From: an uncultured Collinsella sp.
Lineage (GTDB): Bacteria > Actinomycetota > Coriobacteriia > Coriobacteriales > Coriobacteriaceae
Assembly: GCA_958412345.1 (NCBI GenBank)
Contig: CATYSO010000006.1
Coordinates: 1 to 64,000, forward strand
Direction: 5' to 3'
DNA length: 64,000 nucleotides
Shown here: positions 17,869-27,514 of the stretch, piece by piece
Layout: every line of letters begins with the position of its first letter
Numbering within the stretch: position 1 is the stretch's first letter
Position numbers and translations under genes: made by a program
The notes under the pieces: model-generated
What the model saw: the letters and a program-made list of their open reading frames with translations, nothing else
Databases searched by the model: none
What the model was told of the DNA's origin: nothing

Positions 17869-19428
17869 TTACTCCACCTCGCTCTGAGCGGTCTCGGTAC
17901 CGAACACAGCGCGGTACATCGGCGTCGCGTGAAGTTCCTCGGTGCTCTGCTCGAGCACGATGCCGGTCGCGGTCTCCACACCGTGCACGAGAGGCAGCGG
18001 GGTGGCGATGCCAAACCACAAGATCATGACAGCCAGGATGATTTCGGGGATAAGCATGAGCGCCGGGGCCTCATGCTTATCCATGCCCTGGGGCGCATGG
18101 CCGAATACCGACTTGAGTGCGATGCGGGTGAGCGCGGAGATGGCCACGGTAAGACCGAGGGCGACCACGACGACCAGCCACATGGGACCGGCGGTAACAC
18201 CGGCGACAAAAGTCAGGAACTCGGAGATAAACATGCCAAAGGGCGGGAAGGCGGCAAGGCCGAGCAGCGCCAGGATGGCGAGCGCGGCGGTTGCGGGCGC
18301 AACCTCGACGACACCCTGGATCTTGGCCAGGCTACGCGTGCCAAAGGCGTGCTGGATGTTGCCGGACACGCAGAAGGCAAGCGTCTTGGTAAAGCCATGG
18401 AACACGCAGTGCAGCAGGGCCGCGGCGATACCCAGCGGGCCACCGATACCCAGGCACAGGGCGATAACGCCCACGTTCTCCACAGACGAATACGCAAAGC
18501 GGCGCTTGAGGTCGTCCTGGCGAAACATCGAAAGTGCCGCCACCAAAATGGACAGCGTGCCGACGATCAGCAGCAAAAGTTGCGGATACTCGGCGCCCAC
18601 GGCCTGGATAGTAAAGCCGTAGAAGCGCATGATCACAAGCATGGCGCACTTAAGCAGCACGCCCGAGAGCAGGGCCGAGACAGGGCTCGGGGCCTGGGAG
18701 TGGGCATCGGGCAGCCAAGTGTGCATGGGGAACAGGCCGGCCTTGGTGCCAAAGCCGATCACGATAAACGCAAAGGCGAGGCGCATGAGCGTCGGGTCGA
18801 ACTGGTCGGCATACGGCAGCACGCACGACAGGAATGCGGCCTCGTGGGCGTTGGGAATCACGTCGGCGGCGTTGGCATAGATCAGCAGCGTACCGAACAG
18901 GCCAAAGGCCACGCCGGCGGTGCAGACCATCGCATACTTCCAAGAAGCCTCGAGGGCCGTCTTGTTCTTGTAGATACCCACGAGGAACACGGTGGAAAGC
19001 GTGGTTGCCTCCACGGCGGCCCACGTGAGGATCATGTTGTTGGACAGGCACGCGAGCAGCATGGTGAACACGAACAGGCTAAACAGCGCAAAATACTGCT
19101 TGGCTCGCTCGGCGGGCATGGAGCCATCCTCGATATCGGCCTTTACATAGGGCAGCGAGAACAGCCCCGTAAGAAAACCGATAAAGCCGATGAGCAGCAC
19201 AAAGATGGCGCCCAGCGAATCGAGGTGGAACCACAGGCCAAAAGCGTTCGCGGTGTCGCCGCTCATAAGGACGTCACCGGCCGTCATAATCGACAGCACC
19301 AGGACGGCTGCGACGGAGACCAGGTTGAGACCGGCAAACACGTTATAGGACGTGTTCTTGGGCAAAAACGCCATGACGAGCGAGAACACCAAAGGCGTCG
19401 CGAGCAGGGCGAGAATCAACGTTTCCAT
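17869..19428 (-). CDS. hyfF: Proton-pump-type membrane subunit HyfF
   Basis: A 519-residue NuoN/MrpD-type antiporter-like membrane protein with about 14 hydrophobic helices. Family marks are the helix with GFGTKAGLFPMHTWLPDAHS (conserved Lys and the TWLPDAH loop) and HCVFHGFTKTLAF. E. coli HyfF has 526 residues. Its presence with HyfD and HyfB separates this Hyf/FHL-2-type complex from the smaller Hyc complex, and suggests that H2 evolution could be coupled to ion translocation. It follows hyfE by 3 bases. Confidence 0.92.
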   Translation of the reverse strand: METLILALLATPLVFSLVMAFLPKNTSYNVFAGLNLVSVAAVLVLSIMTAGDVLMSGDTANAFGLWFHLDSLGAIFVLLIGFIGFLTGLFSLPYVKADIEDGSMPAERAKQYFALFSLFVFTMLLACLSNNMILTWAAVEATTLSTVFLVGIYKNKTALEASWKYAMVCTAGVAFGLFGTLLIYANAADVIPNAHEAAFLSCVLPYADQFDPTLMRLAFAFIVIGFGTKAGLFPMHTWLPDAHSQAPSPVSALLSGVLLKCAMLVIMRFYGFTIQAVGAEYPQLLLLIVGTLSILVAALSMFRQDDLKRRFAYSSVENVGVIALCLGIGGPLGIAAALLHCVFHGFTKTLAFCVSGNIQHAFGTRSLAKIQGVVEVAPATAALAILALLGLAAFPPFGMFISEFLTFVAGVTAGPMWLVVVVALGLTVAISALTRIALKSVFGHAPQGMDKHEAPALMLIPEIILAVMILWFGIATPLPLVHGVETATGIVLEQSTEELHATPMYRAVFGTETAQSEVE

Positions 19429-19431
19429 GGA

Positions 19432-20085
19432 CTACCCCCTCAGCTCGGACAGGTCGCGCGCATCGAGCGAGTGGGAGTCGTCCCAAATGCGACGCACGAC
19501 GATGGACATGATGATGACGGCAAAGATGGCGTCGGTGGCGATACCGATCTCGATGATCTCGGGAGCGGTGGGGGCCAAAAGCGCGAGCGTCACATGGCTG
19601 CCGTTTTCCATAAGGCAGTATCCAAAGATCTGCTTCATGATGTTGCGCTGCGAAATGATGCAGGTGAGGCCCACAAAGAAGTGAGCGAAGCTAATGGCGA
19701 GCGCAGGCGTTGCGACCTCGGCCGTGGGCAGGCTGATCTGCGTCACGACGGCAAAGCAGATAGCAACCTCGACGGCGATGATGCAGATAGCCCACGCGGG
19801 CTTAAGGCCGGCCTTGAGCGATGCGTCGCTCGGCTCGCCCATCTTCTTGTATGCGCGGTTGAGGATGTAAGGGACCAGGACGACCTTAGTGATAAAGGCG
19901 GATCCAGCCCACATAAGCAGCTCCTGCGCACCAGTGGTGACACCGAGCGTGGCGAGAAGCCCCACAAGCACCAGCGACTGCACCGCATACCAGTGGATGG
20001 AATGTTTGATGTTCTTGGAGACAACCACCATGGTGGACGTGACGATCAGAAGGCCGCCAAGGATGTTGACGATCGAATAACCCAT
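19432..20085 (-). CDS. hyfE: Membrane subunit HyfE (NuoK-like)
   Basis: A 217-residue membrane protein with about six to seven helices. The N-terminal half resembles NuoK (conserved Glu in helix context near GAQELLMW). E. coli HyfE has 216 residues. It sits between hyfD and hyfF with spacers of 13 and 3 bases, the canonical order. Role: membrane arm of the energy-converting hydrogenase. No unusual features seen. Confidence 0.9.
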   Translation of the reverse strand: MGYSIVNILGGLLIVTSTMVVVSKNIKHSIHWYAVQSLVLVGLLATLGVTTGAQELLMWAGSAFITKVVLVPYILNRAYKKMGEPSDASLKAGLKPAWAICIIAVEVAICFAVVTQISLPTAEVATPALAISFAHFFVGLTCIISQRNIMKQIFGYCLMENGSHVTLALLAPTAPEIIEIGIATDAIFAVIIMSIVVRRIWDDSHSLDARDLSELRG

Positions 20086-20098
20086 GTCGTTCTACCTC

Positions 20099-21556
20099 CT
20101 AACCGATCCAGCTGGCCGAAAGCGGGCCGCTGACGATGACCATGATGATGAGCACGATGAACACGAACGCCATCGCGCGGGGAAGCGGGGCTCCCGCAGC
20201 GACCTCTTCGCTCGGCTCGCCGGGCAGGCAATAGCCCATCCACTTAAGGAACCAGGCAAAGGTGGCGACGGTCTCGGCGACCATGATGCACACGAGCACC
20301 AGGATCGCGACGTTGCCGGCGCCCACAGAGAAGCCGCCGGCGATGATCTGGAACTTCGAGAAGAACGTGTTCATGGGCGGCACGCCGGCAATGGCGAGTG
20401 CCGCGACACCAAAGCCCACGCCCGAGATCGGGTACTTCTTTACGATGCCGCGAAGCTTGGGCAGCATACGCGTGCCGAGGGTAAAGGAGAACGAACCGGC
20501 GATCAGGAAGAACAGGGTCTTGGCGAAAGCGTGGTTAAAGATGTGGCACACGGCACCGTCAAAGGCCAGCTGGCTGCCAAAGACCGAAAGGCCCAGACCA
20601 AAGAACACATAGGAGAGCTGGGCGATCGTGGAGAAGGCCAGCAGGCGCTTCATGTCCTTTTGTGGCAGGTACATAAGGAAACCAAAGAGCATGGTGACCA
20701 TGGCGTCGATAATGGCGACCCAGCCCACGATCTCGGGAATCTCGCCGGCAGAGACGAGTGCACGCGCGAACACGCACACGCCGACCTTAACCATCGAGGC
20801 GCCGTGCAGGTAGGCCGAGACAGGCGTGGGGGCCTCCATGGCCGAAGGCAGCCACATGTACATAGGCACCTGTGCGGACTTTGCCCAGGCCGCGAACAGC
20901 ACGAGCAAAAGGACGATGGCCTTAAGGTTGGAGTCCAGGCCGGCAATCGCCGTGATGGCGAAGGTGCCGGTGTGGGCAAACACGATAGCGGCGCCCAGAT
21001 ACAGGCCGAGCGCACCGATATGCGTAATGATCAGGGCCTTCATGCCGGCCTTCTTGGCCGTAGGCGTCATGTAGTAGCTGATGAGGCCCCAAGAGCACGC
21101 ACCCGTAATCTCAAAGAACACGAGCTGGCCCAAAAGGGTCGAGCTGTACACGAGGCCGGCCATGGCACCAATGAAGGTCGCGAGGTACGCGTAGAAGCGA
21201 CGACGCGGCGCATCGGGATGCTCACGGTTATTCTCGCTCATATAGGGAATCGAATAGATCACGACAAGCAGGCCGATACCCACAAAAGCGGGCGCGAGCA
21301 GCGTGCTCATGCGATCGAAGGTGAATCCCATGACGAGGGTCTGCCCAAACGAGATCAGGGGGACCTGCGTGTCGGGCATGCCGGCGCCAGCGAAATTCGC
21401 GGCGAGGGCGACGGTGCAGGCCGTCGAGACGGCGGCACCCAAAACGCTGAACCACTTGGCGTACGGACGGGGGAACAGGGCGATGAGCACCGAGGCCACC
21501 ATCGGGGCCGCGATAGCGACCAAGCCGAGAAGGGACAGACTGACTGCAAATGACAT
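20099..21556 (-). CDS. hyfD: Proton-pump-type membrane subunit HyfD
   Basis: A 485-residue antiporter-like subunit (E. coli HyfD 479 residues) with about 14 helices. The signature loop AAWAKSAQVPMYMWLPSAME carries the conserved Lys, Pro and TWLP-like motif, and HIFNHAFAKTLFFLIAG the second conserved Lys helix. The FFEITGACSWGLISYY segment holds the conserved Glu of helix 5. It is a second of three NuoLMN-like pumps in the complex. It starts 15 bases after hyfC. Confidence 0.92.
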   Translation of the reverse strand: MSFAVSLSLLGLVAIAAPMVASVLIALFPRPYAKWFSVLGAAVSTACTVALAANFAGAGMPDTQVPLISFGQTLVMGFTFDRMSTLLAPAFVGIGLLVVIYSIPYMSENNREHPDAPRRRFYAYLATFIGAMAGLVYSSTLLGQLVFFEITGACSWGLISYYMTPTAKKAGMKALIITHIGALGLYLGAAIVFAHTGTFAITAIAGLDSNLKAIVLLLVLFAAWAKSAQVPMYMWLPSAMEAPTPVSAYLHGASMVKVGVCVFARALVSAGEIPEIVGWVAIIDAMVTMLFGFLMYLPQKDMKRLLAFSTIAQLSYVFFGLGLSVFGSQLAFDGAVCHIFNHAFAKTLFFLIAGSFSFTLGTRMLPKLRGIVKKYPISGVGFGVAALAIAGVPPMNTFFSKFQIIAGGFSVGAGNVAILVLVCIMVAETVATFAWFLKWMGYCLPGEPSEEVAAGAPLPRAMAFVFIVLIIMVIVSGPLSASWIG

Positions 21557-21571
21557 TGTTTCTCCCTTCTC

Positions 21572-22498
21572 CTACACGCCGACGACCACGAAGACAAACG
21601 CCAGAACGGCGATGCCCACGACGGCCCAGGTCTGATTGCCGAGCACCTTAAAACGCGAGCGCGAGCAGGAGTTCTCGATCACGCCGCACACGACAAAGTC
21701 GATCAGGCACTTCACCAGGAAGATGACCGCGCCCAGAACGGCGGCAGCGCCCACGGTCGCGGGCTCGCCCCAGGGAACGAAGATCGCGCAGAACCAGGCA
21801 ACGACCAGGACCTGCTTCATGGACATGGCGAGCTTTGCCATCGCAAGCGACGGGCCGGAAAGCTCGGCGAGCGGACCTTCCTGAAGCTCTTGCTCGGCCT
21901 CGGCCTGATCAAACGGCAGCTTGCCGAGTTCCATGTAGCAGGCGATAGCAAAGGCGATGCCGGCGAGGATCACGGCGACCGGCGCGTCGATGGCGCCCGT
22001 CATGATGTGCTGACCCATGGTGGCGATGTCGGTGGAACCGCACACCAAGGCGGCGGCAAACAGCGCCAGCAGCATGGACGGCTCGATGAGCACGCTCATG
22101 AGCAGCTCGCGAACGCCGCCGATACCGGCGTAGGCGTTGGACGAATCCACACCGCAGAGGGCGAAGAAGAAGCGGGCGAGCGCCAGGCTGTACATGATGG
22201 TGATGGCGTCACCAAAGACCGGGATGGGGCTTTGCGCCGTAAAGAGCGGCAAACCCATCGCGAGCATAAAGGCGACGGCGAAGAACAGCGGCGGCATAAT
22301 GCGCAGCGCAAAGCTCGCGTCCTCGCTCTGGGACTCGGGGCGCGCAAAGAGCTTGGCCAGGTCGCGGTAGTCCTGCATGATGCTGGGGCCGCGACGGTTG
22401 TGCATCTTGGCGCGGATCACGCGACCGAGACCGGAGAAGAACGGCGCGACGGCCATAACGACCACGCCCTGCAGAACGGCAAGTACGATGTTGTTCAT
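21572..22498 (-). CDS. hyfC: Membrane subunit HyfC (NuoH-like)
   Basis: A 308-residue NuoH homologue (E. coli HyfC 315 residues) with eight or so helices, the connector between the hydrogenase module and the membrane arm. The cytoplasmic loop RAKMHNRRGPSIMQDYRDLA and the acidic loop LPFDQAEAEQELQEGPLAE are the NuoH-type contacts with the peripheral arm. It lies 12 bases after hyfB. Typical length. Confidence 0.93.
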   Translation of the reverse strand: MNNIVLAVLQGVVVMAVAPFFSGLGRVIRAKMHNRRGPSIMQDYRDLAKLFARPESQSEDASFALRIMPPLFFAVAFMLAMGLPLFTAQSPIPVFGDAITIMYSLALARFFFALCGVDSSNAYAGIGGVRELLMSVLIEPSMLLALFAAALVCGSTDIATMGQHIMTGAIDAPVAVILAGIAFAIACYMELGKLPFDQAEAEQELQEGPLAELSGPSLAMAKLAMSMKQVLVVAWFCAIFVPWGEPATVGAAAVLGAVIFLVKCLIDFVVCGVIENSCSRSRFKVLGNQTWAVVGIAVLAFVFVVVGV

Positions 22499-22510
22499 GC
22501 TCTCCCCTCC

Positions 22511-24529
22511 TTAACCCATTTGCACGGCGAGCACGAGGAACACCACGAGTGCCGCGACGATGTAGCAGATATAGATGCTGTAGTTACCGCCCTCGAGCTT
22601 AGTCGCGAGGTCGGCGAGCTTCTCGACACCCTTATGCGGGGCATCGACGAGAACCTTGTCGGGTACGGGCTCCACAGCCTCGGCCACACCGGTGAGCTTC
22701 TGGAAGAAGTGCGCGATGGACCAGCAGACGGCCGTGCAGCGGTCGCGCAGCGTGTAGAGCGGCTGCATAAACCAGGACACCTCGGAGGCAAAGGTCGTGG
22801 CCACGACGGGCATATGCTCGTTGGGAGCATAGCCGCATGCCCACGGCTGGGACTTCTGCACCTTACCGACGGTCTTGAGCTTGCGATAGCCGCAGGCAAG
22901 GCCGACGAGCACCACGAGCGCAATGGCGATCGCGGGCGTGGAGGTGGCAGCGCCGGAGTACTGGTTCATGAGCTCCATGCCCTCGGCGGCAAACACGCCA
23001 CCGTACGGATGCAGCACGGACGCGGCGACATCGACCAGCACGGGCGCGATCACGGGAGCGCCAATGCCCAGCACGACGCAGATAGCCGCGAGCAGGCCCT
23101 GCGCAAACACCATGGGGGCGGGAACCTCCTTGGCATTGGCCGCGGCCTCGGAGCGGGGCGCGGAGGCAAAGGAGACGCCATAGGCCTTGACGAAGCACGT
23201 GACAGCCAGCGCGCCGGTAATGGCAAGCGCGACGGCAGCGAACACGGCCACGATCATGACGGCCTTGTCGCCCTGCATGGCGGCGTTAAACAGCGACTGG
23301 TAGGTAAACCACTCGGACACAAAGCCGTTGAAGGGCGGGATGGCCGAGATAGCAAGCGCGCCGATGAGGAAGCAGATGGCCGTTGCCGGCATACGACGGA
23401 ACAGACCGCCCATCTTCTCCATATTGCGCGTACCCGTGGAGTACAGCAGCGCACCGGCGCCCAAGAACAGCTCGCCCTTAAACATCGCGTGGTTAAACGT
23501 GTGGTAGAGGGCGGCCATCAGAGCCAGGACGGCGATGCCGACCGAGTTGAGCGCCATGGCGGCCATGGAGGCGCCGACGCCGAGCAGAATGATGCCGATG
23601 TTCTCGACGGAGTGATAGGCCAGCAGACGTTTGATGTCATGCTCCTGCAGGGCGAAGGCCACGCCGAGGACCGACGAGATCGCACCGAAGACCATGACCA
23701 TAAGGCCCCACCAGACCTGAACGCCCGAGGCGGAGAGCAGGTCGAGACCAACCTTGAGGATACCGAAGATACCGATCTTGATCATGCCGCCGGACATGAG
23801 GGCCGAAACGTTGGACGGCGCCTCGGGATGTGCCTTGGGCAGCCAGCCGTGCAGCGGGATGATACCGGCCTTGGCGCCAAAGCCAAAGAAGGCGAGCACG
23901 AAGCACACGGATGCGACCGCGGGGCTAAACTGCGTGGCGCGGAAATCCGCAAAGGCAAACGAGCCACCGGCAAAGTTGGTCATGGTGAGGAAGCTCGCCA
24001 TGATGAGCACAAAGCCCACGTGCGCGATCACAAAGTAGAGCCAACCGCCATGGATGGAGTTCTCGTTCTCCTCGATCACGACCAGGAAGTACGAGGTAAG
24101 CGACATGAGCTCAAAGGCGACCAGGAACCAAAACACGTTGTCGGCGGTGATGACGAGCATCATGGACGCCACGAAGGTGTTAAAGAAGAAGCCGGCGCGG
24201 CCCTTTTTGCCCGGGTACTCATCAAAGTAGTTGAGACCGTAGATCGAACCGGCAAACGCGAGCACCGAGATGAGCGCCACGAACAGGCCGGACAGCTGAT
24301 TGAGCAGCAGCTGGAAATGGGCAAACGGGAAGAACACGATGGTGTCGACCGACGTGACATCGCCCAGCATGGCCTGGATACCGGCCACAAACGAAAGCAC
24401 CGCGGCGACGGCGCCGATAAGGCAGCCGGCGGTCTTGGCGGCGTTATCGGCCTTGATCAGCAGAACCGAGGCGAGCGCACCGATGCACGAGACGGCAAGC
24501 GATGCGATAAACAGCGTCATGCTATCCAT
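22511..24529 (-). CDS. hyfB: Proton-pump-type membrane subunit HyfB (NuoL-like)
   Basis: A 672-residue antiporter-like subunit, the same length as E. coli HyfB. The core has about 14 helices with the motif GFGAKAGIIPLHGWLPKAHP and the His/Lys helix YHTFNHAMFKGELFLGAG. A C-terminal extension with further helices (about residues 500-672) is typical of HyfB/HycC. Its start overlaps hyfA by 8 bases. It is the largest membrane subunit of the complex. Confidence 0.94.
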   Translation of the reverse strand: MDSMTLFIASLAVSCIGALASVLLIKADNAAKTAGCLIGAVAAVLSFVAGIQAMLGDVTSVDTIVFFPFAHFQLLLNQLSGLFVALISVLAFAGSIYGLNYFDEYPGKKGRAGFFFNTFVASMMLVITADNVFWFLVAFELMSLTSYFLVVIEENENSIHGGWLYFVIAHVGFVLIMASFLTMTNFAGGSFAFADFRATQFSPAVASVCFVLAFFGFGAKAGIIPLHGWLPKAHPEAPSNVSALMSGGMIKIGIFGILKVGLDLLSASGVQVWWGLMVMVFGAISSVLGVAFALQEHDIKRLLAYHSVENIGIILLGVGASMAAMALNSVGIAVLALMAALYHTFNHAMFKGELFLGAGALLYSTGTRNMEKMGGLFRRMPATAICFLIGALAISAIPPFNGFVSEWFTYQSLFNAAMQGDKAVMIVAVFAAVALAITGALAVTCFVKAYGVSFASAPRSEAAANAKEVPAPMVFAQGLLAAICVVLGIGAPVIAPVLVDVAASVLHPYGGVFAAEGMELMNQYSGAATSTPAIAIALVVLVGLACGYRKLKTVGKVQKSQPWACGYAPNEHMPVVATTFASEVSWFMQPLYTLRDRCTAVCWSIAHFFQKLTGVAEAVEPVPDKVLVDAPHKGVEKLADLATKLEGGNYSIYICYIVAALVVFLVLAVQMG

Positions 24530-25139
24530 TGTTTACGCTCCCTTCTGCTTTCTCGGACAGGCCCTGGGCCACAGCGGTAACGTCGACGACCGGACCGTTT
24601 TCGATCGAGCGCAGGCGCTTGGCCTCGTCGAGCTCGCGATCGGCCGCGCCGCCCATGACGGTCAGCGCCTTGGTGGGGCACGCCGCCACACAATGCGGGC
24701 CGTCCGGATCGAAGGCGCACAGGTCGCACTTGACAGCGCAGGTGTACTGGCCGGGAGCCCACGTAAGAAGGCTGCTCAGGGACTTAGGATACGAAGGCGT
24801 CGGGTCGCACATGCCTGCGACACCGGCGATAGACGTGCCATCGGGGTGGATGGCTCCGAAGGGGCACGCGATGGCGCACAGCCTGCACCCGATGCACTCC
24901 TGCTCCTTGACGTGGATGCGATCGCCATCGTGCTCGATGGCATTCACCGGGCAGACCTCGGCGCAGGGGGCACCCTCGCAATGGTGGCAGGCAAGGGCGG
25001 CCGAAATACCGCCGGTCTTCACGAGCGCCAGGCGCGGCGTATCCTGAAGACCCTGCATCCGGTGGGCGTCGGCACAGGCGGACTGGCATGTTCCGCAGCC
25101 GATGCACCTCTCCGGGTTGATGTCGATGAAGCGGTTCAT
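24522..25139 (-). CDS. hyfA: Polyferredoxin subunit HyfA
   Basis: A 205-residue protein, the same length as E. coli HyfA, with four 4Fe-4S motifs: CIGCGTCQSAC, CHHCEGAPCAEVC, CIGCRLCAIAC and CDLC followed by CVAAC. It would carry electrons from the formate dehydrogenase module to HyfH. The ATG at 25139 is chosen because AGGAAG lies 5 bases upstream; a GTG two codons earlier is possible. It overlaps hyfB by 8 bases and is separated from fdhF by a 78-bp spacer with a strong hairpin. Confidence 0.93.
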   Translation of the reverse strand: MNRFIDINPERCIGCGTCQSACADAHRMQGLQDTPRLALVKTGGISAALACHHCEGAPCAEVCPVNAIEHDGDRIHVKEQECIGCRLCAIACPFGAIHPDGTSIAGVAGMCDPTPSYPKSLSSLLTWAPGQYTCAVKCDLCAFDPDGPHCVAACPTKALTVMGGAADRELDEAKRLRSIENGPVVDVTAVAQGLSEKAEGSVNNG

Positions 25140-25161
25140 CCCCACTTCCTTTCAAAATAAC

Positions 25162-25196
25162 GGGCCGGGCTCCCGAACGTACGGGACGCCCGGCCC
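25162..25196 (-). terminator. Strong hairpin between fdhF and hyfA (attenuator or processing site)
   Basis: Arms GGGCCGGGC (with TCCC) and GCCCGGCCC (with GGGA) form a long GC stem. On the minus strand it is followed by GTTATTTTG, which is only a weak T-tract. Being inside an operon, it more likely causes partial termination or protects the upstream fdhF mRNA, so that FdhF and the hydrogenase are made in different amounts. Confidence 0.6.
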
Positions 25197-25217
25197 AAAA
25201 AGCCAACGAGAACGGGA

Positions 25218-27440
25218 CTACACGATTTGGTTCACGTGCGTCTCGTCGTCGAACTTGGCGGCGCCAGGCTCAACGTCCTGGGGAGCGGCGGCGTCGACCA
25301 GAGCCTGCTTGAGCTCGGTGTACTGGCGCTCGACTTCGCCCTCGGCCCAAACCTGGTCGGCAATGGCGTCGACCTGGCAGGCGGAGAACTTGTCCTCGGG
25401 CGTGTGCGAGACCGGGTCGACCTTGTGCATGGTCAGCTCGTTGCACTTGCCGATCCACCACTGGTAGGTCATATAGACCGTGCCCTTGTTGATACGGTCG
25501 CTCACGTCGGCGCGGCTGTATACCTGGCCGCGGCGGCTGTGAATCGAGACGATGTCGCCGTTCTTGATACCGCGCGCCTGGGCGTCCGCGGGATTCATGC
25601 GGACAAAGCCGGGCTCGTCGGCAAGCAGCGCCAGCGTCTTGCAGTTGCCAGTCATCGAACGGCAGCTGTAGTGGCCGACCTCGCGGACGGTGCACAGGAT
25701 GAGCGGGTACTCATCGTCGGGAAGCTCGGAGGGTGCCTCCCAGTCGTGCGCCATCAGGTTGGCGCGGCCGTCCTTGGTGGTGAACTTGCCACCAGCGAAC
25801 ATGTCGGCCGTGCCGTGGTCGTTCACATCGGTGCTCTTGACCGGCCACTGGGCGTAACCGCCCTCGGGAGCCATCTTCTCGTAGGTCGCGCCCACAAAGT
25901 TGGGGCACAGGCTAATGCACTCGTTCCAGATCTGCTCGGTGTTGTCGTAGTGCATGGGGTAGCCCATGCGCGTAGACAGGTCCGCGAAGATCTCCCAGTC
26001 GTGGCGGCACTCGCCCTTGGGCGGAACGGCCGCGTCAAAGTGCTGGAAGCTACGGTCAGACGCGGTAAAGACACCCTCGTGCTCGCCCCAAGAGGTAGCG
26101 GGCAGGATGACGTCGGCGAGCATGGTCGTCTGCGTCATAAAGATGTCCTGACAAATGAACAGATCCAGCTCGGAGAGCGTCTTGCGCATACCGGCCGAAT
26201 CGGGCTCGGTCTGCACCGGGTCCTCGCCGTAGTTGTAGAAGCAGTGCACCTTGCCCTCGTCGACCAGGTGGCCCAGGTCGGTGAGCTTGTAGCCCTCCTC
26301 GAGCGGGAGCTTTTCCTCGGGCACGCCCCAAGCCTTGGCAAACTTGGCACGCACTGCGGGGTCGGTGACTTTCTGGTAGCCAGGGTACAGGTTGGGCAAC
26401 ATGCCCATATCGCAGGAGCCCTGGACGTTATTCTGGCCACGCACGGGCGCGAGGCCGGAATTGGGTTTGCCGATCTGGCCGGCAACGCAGGCGATGGAGG
26501 CGATGGTGTGCACCGTCTTCAGGTTCTGCTTCTGCTGGCATACGCCCATGCCCCAGCCAATGATGGCAGAGGGCTTCGCCGTGGCGTACATCTCGGCAGC
26601 TTGGTGGATCAACGCGGGCTCGACACCCGTGATGTCCTGTACGGATTCGGGAGTGTAGTTCTTGATGGTCTCCCACCACTCGTCAAAGCCGTTCGTGTGC
26701 TCGGCGACGAATTCCTTGTCGTAGAGGCCATCGTTGACCAAGCAGTTGGCAAAGGCGTTGAGGAACGCAACGTTGCAACCGTTCTTGATCGGAAGGTAGA
26801 GATCGGCGATACGCGCGGTTTCGATATGGCGCGGGTCGGCGACGATGATCTTGCAACCCTTTTCTTTGGCTCGCACGATACGCCTTGCGACGATGGGGTG
26901 CGAATCGGCAGGGTTATAGCCGAAGAGGAAAATGCAGCCCGCATCCTCCATACCGGGGATGGAGCATGACATGCAACCTGAACCAACCGTGTCCATCAGA
27001 CCGAGGACAGTAGGGCCGTGTCAAGTACGGGCGCAGTTGTCCACGCTGTGGGTGCCGATGCACGCACGCGTAAACTTCTGCATGACGTAGTTCGCCTCAT
27101 TGCCGCCGCCTCGCGAAGAGCCGGTGGTCATGACAGCGTTAGGACCATATTCGTCAATTATGGCCTGCATCTTAGATGCGGTGAAATCCAGTGCCTCGTC
27201 CCAGCTTACGCGCTCAAGATCCGCGCCCTTAGTGCGGCGGATCATCGGGTGCAGTACGCGAGGAGTCAAGATCTTGGTGTCGTTGATGAAGTCGTAGCCG
27301 CTCATGCCCTTAAGGCACAGCTCGCTCTGGTTGGTGATGCCGTTGAGCGGTTCGGTACCCACGACCTGGCCGTTTTGGACCAAGAGGTTAAACTGGCAAC
27401 CGGCGCCGCAATACGGGCAGATCACTTTATGCTTCTCCAT
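25218..27440 (-). CDS. fdhF: Formate dehydrogenase H, selenoprotein (in-frame UGA at codon 140)
   Basis: A 740-residue bis-MGD enzyme that oxidises formate to CO2. TGA at 27021-27023 is read as selenocysteine: the flanks CART-U-HGPTV match the E. coli FdhF active site, and Sec falls at residue 140, exactly as in E. coli. The 4Fe-4S cluster is bound by CPYCGAGC and LCLKG at the N-terminus; DPRHIETA and the C-terminal molydop domain bind the cofactor. A SECIS-like hairpin follows the TGA, and selA, selB, selC and selD are in the window. ATG 27440 has GGAGG upstream; an in-frame start 51 bases earlier lacks one. Standard gene callers would split it into 27021-27440 and 25218-26996. It is not a pseudogene: both halves are intact and collinear. 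Confidence 0.97.
26990..27023 (-). promoter_or_regulatory. SECIS-like hairpin of fdhF with the UGA codon
   Basis: After the TGA (27021-27023), TGTCC (27009-27005) pairs with GGACA (26994-26990). Inside, TC (27004-27003) pairs with GA (26997-26996), leaving a bulged T at 26995 and the apical loop GGTCT (27002-26998). The loop sequence and its start 18 bases after the UGA match the E. coli fdhF SECIS; the bulged U is on the other strand here. Confidence 0.8.
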
Positions 27441-27514
27441 GACACCCTCCTTCCTTTCTCTGCTACCGAATACTCGGTACGTATTTGACAATCATTGGGC
27501 CTGTCGCCCGACGC

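Noticed and set aside
15895..20133. Very long open frame on the plus strand (1412 codons)
   Set aside because: It is antisense to hyfG, hyfF and hyfE. Composition is Gly/His/Arg/Asp-rich with no domain pattern, an artefact of high GC codon bias in the real genes.
25218..27491. fdhF as a pseudogene broken by a nonsense codon
   Set aside because: The TGA sits exactly at the Sec position, both halves are intact, a SECIS-like hairpin follows, and the full Sec machinery is present.
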